From positions 496,001 through 560,000 of the forward strand of contig NZ_JAJSBI010000001.1 in NCBI RefSeq assembly GCF_021261325.1: a stretch of 64,000 nt of DNA, in the 5' to 3' direction. Position numbers and translations under genes: made by a program. Of the stretch, positions 8,798-16,986 are shown piece after piece; position 1 is the stretch's first letter, and each line of letters opens with the position of its first letter. This stretch comes from Streptomyces guryensis (GTDB lineage: Bacteria; Actinomycetota; Actinomycetes; Streptomycetales; Streptomycetaceae). Under the pieces are notes generated by a model, which saw only the letters and a list, made by a program, of their open reading frames with translations, was not told the DNA's origin and made no database searches.

Positions 8798-10042
8798 ATG
8801 ACGATTCCAGCCGGGCTGAGGCGCTCGGCGCTTCGGGTGCGGCGGGACGTCGGCTTCCTGGCCGCCGGTGTCCTGCCGCACCTGGCTCTGGTGCCCGTGT
8901 GGGCCTGGGGCGTGGTGACCTTCACCGAGACGGGGAACTGGGCTCTGGTGCTCCCCGTGTCGGCCGCCCTGATCCTGCTCGGTGTCCCGGTGCTGACGGC
9001 CGTTCAGCGGTTCCGCCACCGGGCGCTGCTCCGCGTGGACATCCCTCGGCCGGCGCCCGTGCCGCAGCGGTGGTCGTGGGCGTCGGCCGCCCGCCGGCTC
9101 TCGGCGACGCGTCCCTGGCGCCGGCTCGGATACCACCTGCTGCTGGGCCCGTTGCTGGCCGCGCTGGAGCTGTCGGTGCTGGTGGTGGCGATCGCGGGCC
9201 TGGCGGGCGCGACCGCCGGCGGTTGGGTGTGGGCGCTGCCGGTGAGGGTCCGCCAGGACTGGTTCGGCTACGCGACGCAGCTACCGTGCTACACGGTGGG
9301 CGGTCTGGCCCTGCTGTGCGTCGTGCCCTGGACGGCCGGGGCGGTGGCCCGGTTGGAGTCGCGTCCCGCGTTGGTGCTGCTCGGGCCCAGCCGGGCGCAG
9401 CGGCTCCAGGAACGGGTCGACTACCTGGCCGGGAGCCGCACCGACCTGATCGAGGCGGTCGATGCCGAGCGCCGCCGCATCGAGCGTGACCTGCACGACG
9501 GCACCCAGCAGCGGCTGGTCTCCCTCGCGGTCAACCTGGGCCTGGCGATGGCCACCCGCCCGGACCTGTCGGGCGGGGCCCGCGAGGTGCTCGCGGAGGC
9601 TCATCTAGAGGCGAAGGAGGCGATCGCCGAACTCAACGACCTGGTGCGCGGGTTGCACCCGGCGGTCCTCGAAGACCGCGGGTTGGACGCGGCGTTGTCC
9701 GGGTTGGCCGCCCGGGTGCCGTTGCCGGTCCGCCTGCGGGTGGATCTCGACGAGCGGGTCGCGCCGGCCGCGGAGTCGGTCGCCTACTTCGTGATCTCCG
9801 AGGCGCTGACCAACGTGACCAAGCATGCCCGTGCGACGCGGGTCGCGGTGACCGTCCGACGGGTCGGGAAGGTGTTGCGGGTGCACGTCACCGACGACGG
9901 GCTGGGCGGTGCCGACGCCTGCGCAGGGACGGGGCTGAGCGGGCTGGCCAAGCGGGTCGGCTCGGTCGACGGCACCTTCCGCGTCAGCAGCCCCGCCGGG
10001 GGACCGACGACCGTGACGGCGGAGTTGCCGTGCGGGCGGTGA
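8798..10042 (+). CDS. NarL-type sensor histidine kinase (HisKA_3)
   Basis: A 414-residue membrane kinase, partner of the overlapping response regulator. The N-terminal part has about four hydrophobic segments (about 22-45, 50-66, 110-140, 160-185). The dimerisation/phosphoacceptor motif ERDLHDGTQQR puts the His near residue 232. The ATPase domain shows the N-box EALTNVTKHA, the G-box DDGLGGA and a second Gly-rich loop GTGLSGLAKRV. No extracellular sensor domain is evident, so the signal may be sensed in the membrane, as in DesK-type kinases. The last 13 bases overlap the regulator gene. Confidence 0.93.
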   Translation: MTIPAGLRRSALRVRRDVGFLAAGVLPHLALVPVWAWGVVTFTETGNWALVLPVSAALILLGVPVLTAVQRFRHRALLRVDIPRPAPVPQRWSWASAARRLSATRPWRRLGYHLLLGPLLAALELSVLVVAIAGLAGATAGGWVWALPVRVRQDWFGYATQLPCYTVGGLALLCVVPWTAGAVARLESRPALVLLGPSRAQRLQERVDYLAGSRTDLIEAVDAERRRIERDLHDGTQQRLVSLAVNLGLAMATRPDLSGGAREVLAEAHLEAKEAIAELNDLVRGLHPAVLEDRGLDAALSGLAARVPLPVRLRVDLDERVAPAAESVAYFVISEALTNVTKHARATRVAVTVRRVGKVLRVHVTDDGLGGADACAGTGLSGLAKRVGSVDGTFRVSSPAGGPTTVTAELPCGR

Positions 10043-10677
10043 TCGCCGAGGACTCCGTACTGCTGCGCGTCGGCCTGGTCAAGGTGCTGGAGATGGGCGG
10101 CTTCGACGTGGTCGCCGAGGCCGGCGACGAGCCGGGCCTGCTCGCCGCCGTCGAGCAGCATCGCCCCGACATCGCCGTCACGGATGTGCGGATGCCGCCC
10201 TCCCACAGCTCGGAGGGGGTGCGCTGTGCGCTCGTCATCCGGGAGCGGTGGCCCGGGACCTCGGTGCTGCTGCTGTCGCAGTACGTCGAGGAGCAGTACG
10301 CCGCCGATCTGCTGGCCAAGGAGACGGCCGGGCTCGGCTATCTGCTCAAGCAGCGCGTCGCCGACGTGGAGGAGTTCGTCGAGGCGCTGCGCCGGGTCGC
10401 CTCGGGAGGTACGGCCCTCGATCCGCAGGTCGTCTCGCAGCTCCTGCTGCGCCGCCGCAGCGACCCGCTGGAGCGTCTGACGTCGCGGGAGCGCGAGGTG
10501 CTGGAGCTGATGGCCAGCGGCCGCTCCAACCTGGGCATCGCGCAGCAACTGGTGGTGAGCGAGAGCACGGTCGCCAAGCACATCAACAACATCCTGGCCA
10601 AACTCGACCTGCCCAACGCGGACGCGGACCACCGCCGGGTGCTGGCCGTGCTGCGCTTCCTCGGGATCGCGGAGTGA
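10030..10677 (+). CDS. NarL/LuxR-family response regulator
   Basis: A 215-residue DNA-binding regulator. The receiver domain (1-120) has the acidic pair AED, phosphoacceptor Asp in ITDVRMP, Ser/Thr in LLLSQY and the conserved Lys in YLLKQRV. The C-terminal LuxR helix-turn-helix is LTSREREVLELMASGRSN followed by LVVSESTVAKHINNILAKL. The GTG at 10030 lies inside the kinase gene, indicating coupled translation. Targets are unknown. The neighbours downstream are decayed biosynthetic genes, so the pair may have lost its former targets. Confidence 0.94.
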   Translation: MRAVIAEDSVLLRVGLVKVLEMGGFDVVAEAGDEPGLLAAVEQHRPDIAVTDVRMPPSHSSEGVRCALVIRERWPGTSVLLLSQYVEEQYAADLLAKETAGLGYLLKQRVADVEEFVEALRRVASGGTALDPQVVSQLLLRRRSDPLERLTSREREVLELMASGRSNLGIAQQLVVSESTVAKHINNILAKLDLPNADADHRRVLAVLRFLGIAE

Positions 10678-11115
10678 GAGCGACTCACCCCCGGCGCACC
10701 GCGCGGCCATCAACTCCGGCAGCGGCCGGGGGGATTCGGCCAGATACATGTGCGCGCCGGGCAGCTCCACGGCCTCGAAACCGCTGTCCGTGACGTCCTG
10801 CCGGCTCTCGATGTCCTCCAGGGACGTGAGCGCATCGTCCCCGCCGCGGACCGCGGTGACCGGCACCGGTATCGGCTTGCTCACCTGACGCCGGTAGGTC
10901 TCGTGCATGTGGACGTCTGCCCGCAGCGAGGGCATCCGCAGCATTTCGGGCTCCTCGAACGCCTCGTGCCGGTACCCGGCGAACTCCTTGACGCGCTCGA
11001 GGAACAGACCGTCGTCCTGGATTCCCGTCGCTCTGCGCTCCGGCAGGGTGCGTGGTACGACGGGGGTGCCGCTGACGAACAGGTGCACCGCCCGCGGACC
11101 GTCCGCAGACACAGG
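10678..11115 (-). pseudogene. Type II thioesterase remnant lacking the catalytic N-terminal half
   Basis: The frame contains the second half of a type II (editing) thioesterase: RAVHLFVSGTPVVPR, a lid region with LRMPSLRADVHMHETYR, PVTAVRGGDD, and the C-terminal His region VELPGAHMYLAESP. The N-terminal GxSxG nucleophile elbow is absent, because the homologous region starts only near 11110. The frame has no stop of its own before running into the response-regulator gene. Both ends are therefore missing. Such enzymes serve PKS or NRPS clusters; the KAS III gene next to it supports a decayed biosynthetic cluster. Confidence 0.7.
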
Positions 11116-11187
11116 AGCGGGATGTCCATGGGGTCGACCTCTGTAGGGCTCGGCGGCTTTGGGACGTTGTTGCAACAGGCTGGGCAG

Positions 11188-12178
11188 TCACGGGAGTTGT
11201 ACGACCTGGCCCGCCCAGGGCAGTCCCACGCCGAACCCGACGAGCAGCGCACGGCCGCCCCGGGGTACGTCACCGGTCTCCCGCAGCCGGTCGAGGGCCA
11301 GGGGCACCGATGCCGCCGAGGTGTTGCCCGCGTGGGTCACGTCCCGTGCCCCGGTGACGTGCGACGGCAGGGCGAGCCGGGCGGCCAGTGCGTCGGTGAT
11401 CCGCAGACTGGCCTGGTGCGGGACGAACGCCGACAGGTCGGCCGGCCGGACCCCGGCCGCGGCCAGGGCCCGCTCGGCGATCTCGGGGATCTCCCCGACG
11501 GCCCAGCGGAACACCTCCGGCCCTGCCATCCCCATCGTCGGCCAGGGCAGCTCCGGGTTGTCGCGATGCTCCACCCCGGTCGCCGAATGCGCGATGAGAT
11601 GCCGCTGGCCGCCGTCCGACCCCCATACGGTGGGGCTGATGCCGTCCTCCGGGCCCGGCCCGACGACCGCGGCCCCGGCTCCGTCGGCGAAGAGGAACGC
11701 GGCGGCGGCGTCGTTGGGGTCGACGATGTCGCTCATCTTGTCGGAGCCGACGAGCAGCACATGAGCGGCCGCATTGCTGCGGACCAGGGCGTCGACCACG
11801 CCTGGCCCGTAACAGAAGCCGGCGCATGCCGCGTTGAGGTCGATGGCGCCCGATCCGGTGCCGAGGCGGGGCGCCACCTCCAGGGCGCCCCCGGAGGCTC
11901 TGGCGGACGTTGGACATGCTCGTCAGCAGTACCGTGTCCACCCGGTAGGGGGCGATACCGGCGTCGGCGAGCGCCTTGCGTGCCGCCTCGACCGCCATGT
12001 CCGTCACACCCTCGCCGGGCTCCGCGTAACGGCGTTCGACGATGCCAGTACGGCGCCGGATCCGGGCGTCGGACCGGCCGGCCCGGGCCACCAGCTCGTC
12101 GTTGCCGACGATCCGCCGTGGCCGATACGCACCGATTCCCAGGATGCGGGCGCCTCTGCCGGGCCGTTGAGTCGTCAT
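11188..12178 (-). pseudogene. 3-oxoacyl-ACP synthase III-like enzyme, frameshifted
   Basis: The first part (ATG 12178; ILGIGAYRPRRIVGNDEL, RTGIVERRYA, VDTVLLTSMSNVRQ) and the second part (GALEVAPRLGTGSGA, AACAGFCYG with the active-site Cys, FVPHQAS with His, HAGNTSAASVP with Asn) are in different frames. The shift falls at a run of C near 11886-11892. Together they give the full-length KAS III catalytic triad Cys-His-Asn. Divergence from housekeeping FabH and the nearby thioesterase fragment suggest a secondary-metabolism starter or acyl-transfer enzyme. A sequencing error in the C run would restore the gene, so the broken status is provisional. Confidence 0.75.
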
Positions 12179-12202
12179 GCCGTCCGAGTGTGGGAGGCGT
12201 GC

Positions 12203-12679
12203 CTATCGCGCTCCTATACGCCGGTGCCGCAGCACCCGCACCACACGGCGCTCCACGTCTGGCTCCGAACCGTCCCCGCCGGCCCGGCAGGTGACTGTGA
12301 CCTCGGTGAAACGCCCGTCCGCGGCGCTGATCCAGAACCGGTCGCCGACCGTGAAGGTCTCGCCGCCGAAGCCCACCCTCCCCCGTATCCGCCTGCGGCG
12401 GAAGGTCACTTGGGGCAGATCGTCCCGCTCGGCGTCGAACATGCCCCAGGCCAGGGTGACCCGGCCCCGGCCGTCCGTGGTGGAGCAGGCGCCACGCAGG
12501 GCGCCGGAGACGAGGGTCGTGGGTACCACCACGTCCACGAGACGGTCGCCGACGTACACCTCCAGAGCGGAGCGTTCCAGGGAGGACCAGCTGAGCCGTA
12601 CCGACCAGGAGGCGTCCCGGAGCCGGATCGGCATGTCGCCACCCGTGCCGGGAAGCTCCTCATTCCGCAAGGTGTCCAC
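12203..12679 (-). CDS. Unknown protein of 158 residues
   Basis: I do not recognise this family. The product is beta-rich by inspection (ALEVYVGDRLVDVVVPTTLV, GGETFTVGDRFWISAADG), with no signal peptide, membrane segment or cysteine pair. The start could be the GTG at 12679 or the ATG at 12634 (MPIRLRDASWSV); neither has a decisive ribosome site. It ends 24 bases before the KAS III gene on the same strand, so the two probably formed one unit. Confidence 0.55.
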   Translation of the reverse strand: MDTLRNEELPGTGGDMPIRLRDASWSVRLSWSSLERSALEVYVGDRLVDVVVPTTLVSGALRGACSTTDGRGRVTLAWGMFDAERDDLPQVTFRRRRIRGRVGFGGETFTVGDRFWISAADGRFTEVTVTCRAGGDGSEPDVERRVVRVLRHRRIGAR

Positions 12680-12761
12680 AGTCTCGGTCCTTTGCTGCCT
12701 GCTCGACGGGTGGACAACCGAGTCTGCTCGGCGCGGGGCGCCGGGTCTCCCACGTGAGTAC

Positions 12762-12799
12762 CCGACTCCGTGGTGGTCCTGGTACCACCACGGAGTCGG
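12762..12799. repeat. Perfect 16-bp inverted repeat
   Basis: Positions 12762-12777 are the exact reverse complement of 12784-12799 around a 6-base loop. It lies upstream of both the unknown gene (start 12679, minus strand) and the methyltransferase gene (start 12901, plus strand). There is no T-run on either side, so it is not a classical terminator. Confidence 0.85.
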
Positions 12800-12840
12800 A
12801 AGCCTGCGTTGAGGTGCGTGCCCGGCCGCCCGGGCATCGT

Positions 12841-12878
12841 GGATCGGGAGGCGTCAAGGTAAGGACGCCGCCCGATCC
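12841..12878. repeat. Second long inverted repeat before the methyltransferase gene
   Basis: Positions 12841-12855 pair with 12864-12878 (GGATCGGG...CCCGATCC with one mismatch) around an 8-base loop. It lies 41 bases downstream of the first inverted repeat and 22 bases before the GTG of the methyltransferase. It could be an operator or a leader hairpin. Confidence 0.75.
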
Positions 12879-12900
12879 ACGCATCCCGGCAAGGAGAACA

Positions 12901-13539
12901 GTGTCCGCGATCACGCCATCGGCACAGGTCAGGCCAGGCAGGAATCTCAAGTGGGCAGCGGCCGGGCTGGGCGCCGCCGCGGTCGGTGCCTGGTGGATGT
13001 CCGACTCCGCCCCTTATCCGTACTCCCAGCACCGGCTGCTGGACCTGCCCCTGCCGTTCCTGACCCTGCGCCGCCTCGACGGGGTGCTGGAGGCACGGCG
13101 CAGCGAACGGGTGCTCGAGATCGGGCCCGGTACGGGGTTGCAGTCCCTGCACGTCGCACCGCAGGTGGAGCAGCTGGACATCGTCGACGTCCAGCAGGAG
13201 ATGCTCGATCACGTGATGTGCCGGGCGAAGGAGCGGCACATCGCCAACATCGTCCCGACGTTGGCCGACGCCCATCAACTCCCCTTCGCCGATGGCACGT
13301 TCGATGCCGCATACCTGGTAACCGCGCTGGGCGAGATCCCAGACCCGGTGCTGACGCTGAGTCAACTGCGCCGGGTCCTCAAGCCCGGCGGCCGCCTCGT
13401 GGTCGGCGAGTTCTTCGACCGCCACCAGGTACGCCCGGCCCACCTCATCGGCCATGCAGGCGCCGCGGGCCTCCGCGTGAGCCGCTTCGTCGGCCCGGCG
13501 TTCGCGTATTACGCGCGGTTGCATCCGTCCACGACGTGA
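12901..13539 (+). CDS. Class I SAM-dependent methyltransferase with N-terminal hydrophobic segment
   Basis: The start is the GTG at 12901, with AAGGAG 4 bases upstream, giving 212 residues. One hydrophobic segment (KWAAAGLGAAAVGAWWM, about 17-33) could anchor the protein in the membrane. The Rossmann motifs follow: VLEIGPGTGLQ (motif I, near residue 75), acidic VDVQQEML (motif II), LADAHQLPFADGTFDAAYL (post-II/III) and LRRVLKPGGRLVV (motif IV-V). The substrate is unknown; the UbiE-like lineup suggests a lipid or small molecule. Two inverted repeats in its leader suggest regulated expression. Confidence 0.82.
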   Translation: MSAITPSAQVRPGRNLKWAAAGLGAAAVGAWWMSDSAPYPYSQHRLLDLPLPFLTLRRLDGVLEARRSERVLEIGPGTGLQSLHVAPQVEQLDIVDVQQEMLDHVMCRAKERHIANIVPTLADAHQLPFADGTFDAAYLVTALGEIPDPVLTLSQLRRVLKPGGRLVVGEFFDRHQVRPAHLIGHAGAAGLRVSRFVGPAFAYYARLHPSTT

Positions 13540-13654
13540 ACCCCGGTCCGGTGTCGTCCCTGAAAGGGGCCGGGCCGTTCAACTGCCGGACCTGTCCGGG
13601 TTCTTCCTGTTAACTGCCCGGGCGGGCGATGAGCGGGGCGGCCCGGCCCCGCGC

Positions 13655-13850
13655 TTGTCGGTGCTGGACCAGTCGCCCGTCGGCGCGGGTCTCTCACCCG
13701 CCGACTCGCTGCGGGCCTCGGTCGAACTGGCACAGACCGCCGAGGAGTTGGGACACGTCCGCTACTGGACCGCCGAACACCACGGCTCCCCGGGATTCGC
13801 GGGCTGCGCCCCGGAGATCCTGGCCGCCATTCTGCTGGGCCACAGGCCAC
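13655..13850 (+). pseudogene. N-terminal stub of a luciferase-like monooxygenase
   Basis: Starting at TTG 13655, the frame reads SVLDQSPVGAG, a conserved helix with AELAQTAEELG, and YWTAEHHGSPGFAG, the diagnostic start of the MsnO8-type LLM flavin oxidoreductase family (normally about 330 residues). Homology stops after AAILLGH and a stop follows at 13853-13855. The sequence then changes to an HxlR regulator in another frame. This is a truncated fragment. Confidence 0.75.
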
Positions 13851-14121
13851 CTTGATCGTGCGCGAGCTCCTGCGCGGCCCGCACCGCTTCACCGAGCTGC
13901 GCGAGGCCCTGCCCGGCATCAGCCCGCACACGCTGACCAGCAGGCTGCGCCAGTTCGAGACCCACGGCATCGTCATCCGCACCGCCTACGCGGAGATCCC
14001 TCCACGCGTCGAATACCGGCTCACCCCCCTCGGCGAGGGGTTGCGCGATGTCCTCAACGCCATGGGCGCCTGGGCTCAGGCGGTCCCCGACCCTGACCCC
14101 GAGCCCGACGCCGTCAGCTGA
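13846..14121 (+). pseudogene. HxlR-family regulator lacking its N-terminus
   Basis: The frame reads TLIVRELLRGPHRFTELREA, then ALPGISPHTLTSRLRQFE, and PPRVEYRLTPLGEGL. These are the winged helix and wing of an HxlR/MarR-like regulator (about 110-130 residues when whole). The usual N-terminal Cys-Pro redox motif and the first helix are missing; homology begins exactly where the monooxygenase stub ends. A TTG at 13852 could start a shortened 89-residue protein, but no ribosome site precedes it. Confidence 0.65.
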
Positions 14122-14166
14122 CACTGCCGCCAGTGCGACGCGTGACACTGCCGCCAGTGCGACGCG
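14119..14166. repeat. 24-bp tandem duplication with a hairpin in each copy
   Basis: Positions 14119-14142 and 14143-14166 are identical 24-mers. Each carries CACTG-CCGC-CAGTG, a 5-bp stem with 4-base loop. The first copy includes the TGA of the HxlR remnant and the second ends one base before the radical-SAM stop codon, so the pair lies exactly between two convergent frames and may act as a bidirectional terminator. Confidence 0.85.
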
Positions 14167-14167
14167 C

Positions 14168-15049
14168 TCACGCCGGGCCGGCCAGCCTCTGCCGCAGGGC
14201 GTCGTTGTCGTCGTGATGGACGACCTCGTCGAAGCGCAGCCGCAGCCCGTGCTTGGCCAGCAGGCCGGCCACGATCGCGTCGAGCTGTTCGCGGTGTTCC
14301 TTGGTACGGGCCTGTACGTACGCCTCGCGCACCTCGTCGGGTTCGTCGGCGAGGACCTGGTCCATGCGCTCGCGGATGTACCGCTTGAGGTTGATGTGTT
14401 CCATGAACACCTCGGTGATGCCGGCCTCGACGAGCTGCCCGAAGAGGTGGTCCAGCAGCTCCGGCCGGGCGGCGAAGTGGGGCAGGAGCGGGCCGACGAA
14501 GGCGAAGGTGGGGATGCCGGCCTCGCGTAGTTCCGTGAGCGTGCGCAGACGGCGGGAGGCGAGCGGGGCGCGGACCTCCAGCCAGCGGCTGACCTTGTCG
14601 TCCGCAGTGGTCACGGTCATGCCGACCTCCGCCCGGGGCAGGCTGGTGAGCAGGTCGATGTCGCGGGTGACGACCGGCGACTTGGTCAGGATGCGGATCA
14701 GACCCGGGTAGGCGACGGCGTCGAGCTCGCGCAGAATGCCGCGGGTGAGCCGGTACTTCGTCTCGTGGCCCTGGTAGGGGTCGGTGACGGAGCTGAGCAG
14801 CATCGTGCCGTGGCGCTTGTGCTCGGGCATCATGGCCAACTCTTCGTGGGCCAGTTCGACGGCGTTCTTCTTTACGTACAGGTAGTTGCCCCACTCCTTG
14901 ACCGACCGGCCGAACTGCCGTCCCGCGAAGGACGCGAAGCAGTACGAACAGCCCAGAACGCAGCCGGTGTAGGGGTTGATCACGTAGTCGTTCGACGGGG
15001 TCTTCGACTTCTGGATCAGGGTCTTCGCCTCGATCTCGACCGGTTCCAT
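14168..15049 (-). CDS. Radical SAM protein, SplB-like (spore photoproduct lyase-related)
   Basis: A 293-residue iron-sulfur enzyme. I chose the ATG at 15049 (MEPVEIEAKTLI), preceded by AGAGGA at 9 bases. The cluster-binding motif is CVLGCSYC (C-x3-C-x2-C, near residues 31-38). Further family motifs are INPYTGC upstream, SSVTDPYQGHE and LTKSPVVTRDIDLL. This is the Rv2578c/COG1533 'DNA repair photolyase' group, whose actinobacterial members are mostly uncharacterised. A palindrome-like site upstream (15101-15127) matches the site in front of the MarR gene 2 kb away, so this gene is probably MarR-controlled. Confidence 0.88.
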   Translation of the reverse strand: MEPVEIEAKTLIQKSKTPSNDYVINPYTGCVLGCSYCFASFAGRQFGRSVKEWGNYLYVKKNAVELAHEELAMMPEHKRHGTMLLSSVTDPYQGHETKYRLTRGILRELDAVAYPGLIRILTKSPVVTRDIDLLTSLPRAEVGMTVTTADDKVSRWLEVRAPLASRRLRTLTELREAGIPTFAFVGPLLPHFAARPELLDHLFGQLVEAGITEVFMEHINLKRYIRERMDQVLADEPDEVREAYVQARTKEHREQLDAIVAGLLAKHGLRLRFDEVVHHDDNDALRQRLAGPA

Positions 15050-15100
15050 GACGGCTTCCTCTCTGCTGTCGGACGCCACCTGCATCACATGGAATAATAA

Positions 15101-15127
15101 TCCTTGGAAGTTGATTCTATGGAATCT
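15101..15127. promoter_or_regulatory. Putative MarR operator, copy A
   Basis: It matches the pattern TCCWTGGAAG-N3-ATTCTAYGGAA, shared with the site overlapping the MarR promoter at 16987-17012 (reverse strand). It lies in an unusually AT-rich patch 50 bases upstream of the radical-SAM start and 330 bases upstream of the SnoaL-like gene. Confidence 0.6.
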
Positions 15128-15129
15128 AA

Positions 15130-15460
15130 ATGGTTTGCTGGGTGGGCGACCGATCCGGGGCTTTGATTGCCCGCCCCCCGACCGGCCGCGCGGGCCACCG
15201 CACGACACCCGCCGGACGGTCTGTCCCGCAGCACGGATGAGAGCCCTTCTCCTTACGTCTTTTCCCCTGCCGGGGCCACCCGCAGGGCTCGCGTCAGCAC
15301 AGTTCCCCGACCGGGAGGCCTTGGATGTCCGGCACCAGCGCCGTCAGCCAAAAGGTCCTCGGCCACGTATACGGCGGCCCGACCACCCTGATTCCTCGCC
15401 GACCGCCTCGACTTCGCCCGACAGCCACCACCCCGTACAAGAACCCAAGGAGCAACCGAC
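15130..15460. other. Intergenic stretch before the SnoaL-like gene
   Basis: Several frames are open but none has a ribosome site and codon bias. The only signal I see is the operator-like site at its left edge. It may contain remnants of a deleted gene. Confidence 0.4.
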
Positions 15461-15853
15461 ATGACCAGCACGAACATCGACGTCGCCCGCACCTACTTAC
15501 AGGCCGTCCAGACCGGAGACATGGCCGCTCTCGGCGAACTCCTCGACACCGGCATCGTCTGGCACCAGCCCGGAGCCAACCAGTTCTCCGGCGAGCACAA
15601 GGGCCAGGGCGCCGTCTTCCAGATGCTCGGCAGCATGATGGAGACCAGCCAGGGCACCTTCGCCATCGACAAGATCCACACCGTCATGGGCAACGGGGAC
15701 CTGGTCACCGCCACCATCCACTTCACCGGCCGCCGCGACGACGCGTCGATGAGCATGGACGGCGTCGACCTCCTGCGCATCGAGAACGGCAAGATCGCCG
15801 AGATGTGGCTCTTCTCCGCCGACCCGGCCGCCGAAGACGCTTTCTGGGGCTAG
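15461..15853 (+). CDS. SnoaL-like / NTF2-fold protein
   Basis: A 130-residue single-domain protein of the SnoaL/ketosteroid-isomerase superfamily. It has the N-terminal helix VARTYLQAVQTGDMAALGELL, followed by the strand-rich core with IVWHQPG and VDLLRIENGKIAEMWLF. AAGGAG lies 8 bases before the ATG. Family members are cyclases, isomerases or ligand-binding proteins; no substrate can be inferred. It is followed after 99 bases by a PPOX-type flavoprotein on the same strand, and both lie between the two MarR-type sites. Confidence 0.85.
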   Translation: MTSTNIDVARTYLQAVQTGDMAALGELLDTGIVWHQPGANQFSGEHKGQGAVFQMLGSMMETSQGTFAIDKIHTVMGNGDLVTATIHFTGRRDDASMSMDGVDLLRIENGKIAEMWLFSADPAAEDAFWG

Positions 15854-15872
15854 GTCTAGGTCTAGGTCTAGG
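15850..15872 (+). repeat. CTAGGT hexamer microsatellite at a stop codon
   Basis: Three CTAGGT units and a final CTAGGG start at the last base before the TAG stop of the SnoaL-like gene. Each unit carries a TAG, so slippage would not change the protein end. Confidence 0.8.
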
Positions 15873-15952
15873 GCGAGGGGTCTGGGGGGCCCGGGGTCGA
15901 CTCGGCCCCGGGCACCCACGAGTCGATCTGTACGCACACGAAAGGCACCCGC

Positions 15953-16378
15953 ATGCGGAAGATGACGGAGCAGCAGTGGCGGGCGTTCGTCAACTACGGA
16001 ACCCGCACCGGCAAGCTGTCGACCAGCCGCGCCGACGGCAGCCCTCACGTGACACCGGTCTGGTTCCTCCTCGACGGCGACGACATCGTGTTCACCACCG
16101 AGAAGACCGGGGTCAAGGGCCGCAACCTCGCCCGCGACGGACGGTTCGCACTCTGTGTCGACGAGGACCGGCCCCCGTACGCGTTCGTCCTCCTCCAGGC
16201 CCGCGCGGCGATCTCCGAGGAGCCGGAGGGCATGCGGCGCTGGGGTGGTCTTCTGGGTGCCCGGTACATGGGCGACGACCGCACCGAGGAGTACGCCGCA
16301 CGCAACGGTGGCCCCGGCAACCTCCTCGTCCGGGGCCGCATCGACAAAGTCGTCGCCTTCGCCGGTATCGCCGACTGA
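15953..16378 (+). CDS. PPOX-class flavin/F420-dependent oxidoreductase
   Basis: A 141-residue split-barrel protein of the pyridoxamine-phosphate-oxidase superfamily (TIGR03618/Rv1155-like). Typical elements are GKLSTSRADGSPHVTPVWFLLDG, TEKTGVKGRNLARDGRFALCVDE and a C-terminal RGRIDKVVAF (each quoted in pieces of the first 80 residues or the tail). It would use F420 or a flavin to reduce a small molecule. GAAAGG lies 7 bases before the ATG. It probably belongs with the SnoaL-like gene and converges on the MarR gene. Confidence 0.85.
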   Translation: MRKMTEQQWRAFVNYGTRTGKLSTSRADGSPHVTPVWFLLDGDDIVFTTEKTGVKGRNLARDGRFALCVDEDRPPYAFVLLQARAAISEEPEGMRRWGGLLGARYMGDDRTEEYAARNGGPGNLLVRGRIDKVVAFAGIAD

Positions 16379-16463
16379 ACTGTGGGCTGACGGACCGGGG
16401 CCGGGGGCTGAGTGCATCAGGCTCCGGCTGGTCAACCCACGGGCACTGCCGAGCCGTCGGGGC

Positions 16464-16982
16464 TCACGATGCCGGTCGGCCGGGCTCCTTGGGCACCCGC
16501 ATGGCCGACACCGGCGTCTGCGCGGCGGCCTTCCGCTCCGCGTCCAGGGCGCGGCCGGCTGCTCGCAGTGTGCTGAGGACCGCGGTCACCTCGCGTACGG
16601 ACTGCTCGGGAATCACCGACCCGATACGCAGTTCCAGCTCCTCCTCGAAGACCTTCAGCGCCCCGTCCACCAGCTTCCGCCCTTCTGGCGTCAGTTCGAC
16701 GATCGAGGAACGGCGGTCGTTCGGATTGGCCCGCCGCTCACACAGGCCCGCCGCCTCAAGGCGATCGACCACCTTGCTCGTGCCGCCCACCGTGATCGAG
16801 AACTTCTCCGCGATGTCCTGGATCCGCCGCCCGGGCCGCTGATGCAGCAGGTGCAGCACCTCGAACGAGGTCAGCGGCAGGTCGTACTCGGCCTTCAGTC
16901 GCCCCTCGATACCGTCCCACAGCTCGATTTCCAGCGAGACCAGCTCCCGGTACAGCAGCTTCAGGTCGGCGTCGGCCATCAC
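16464..16982 (-). CDS. MarR-family transcriptional regulator
   Basis: A 172-residue winged-helix repressor. The domain carries LTSFEVLHLLHQRPGRRIQD, recognition helix SITVGGTSKVVDRLEAAGLC, and wing RRANPNDRRSSIVELTPEGR. The start is GTG 16982 or ATG 16979. The GGAAG that acts as ribosome site is part of the operator-like site directly upstream, and GATAAT in the same site can serve as the -10 box. Binding there would block both transcription and translation starts, which implies autorepression. Confidence 0.92.
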   Translation of the reverse strand: MMADADLKLLYRELVSLEIELWDGIEGRLKAEYDLPLTSFEVLHLLHQRPGRRIQDIAEKFSITVGGTSKVVDRLEAAGLCERRANPNDRRSSIVELTPEGRKLVDGALKVFEEELELRIGSVIPEQSVREVTAVLSTLRAAGRALDAERKAAAQTPVSAMRVPKEPGRPAS

Positions 16983-16986
16983 TCAA

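Noticed and set aside
14119..14166. Possible CRISPR-like repeat
   Set aside because: Only two copies, directly adjacent, with no spacers and no cas genes.
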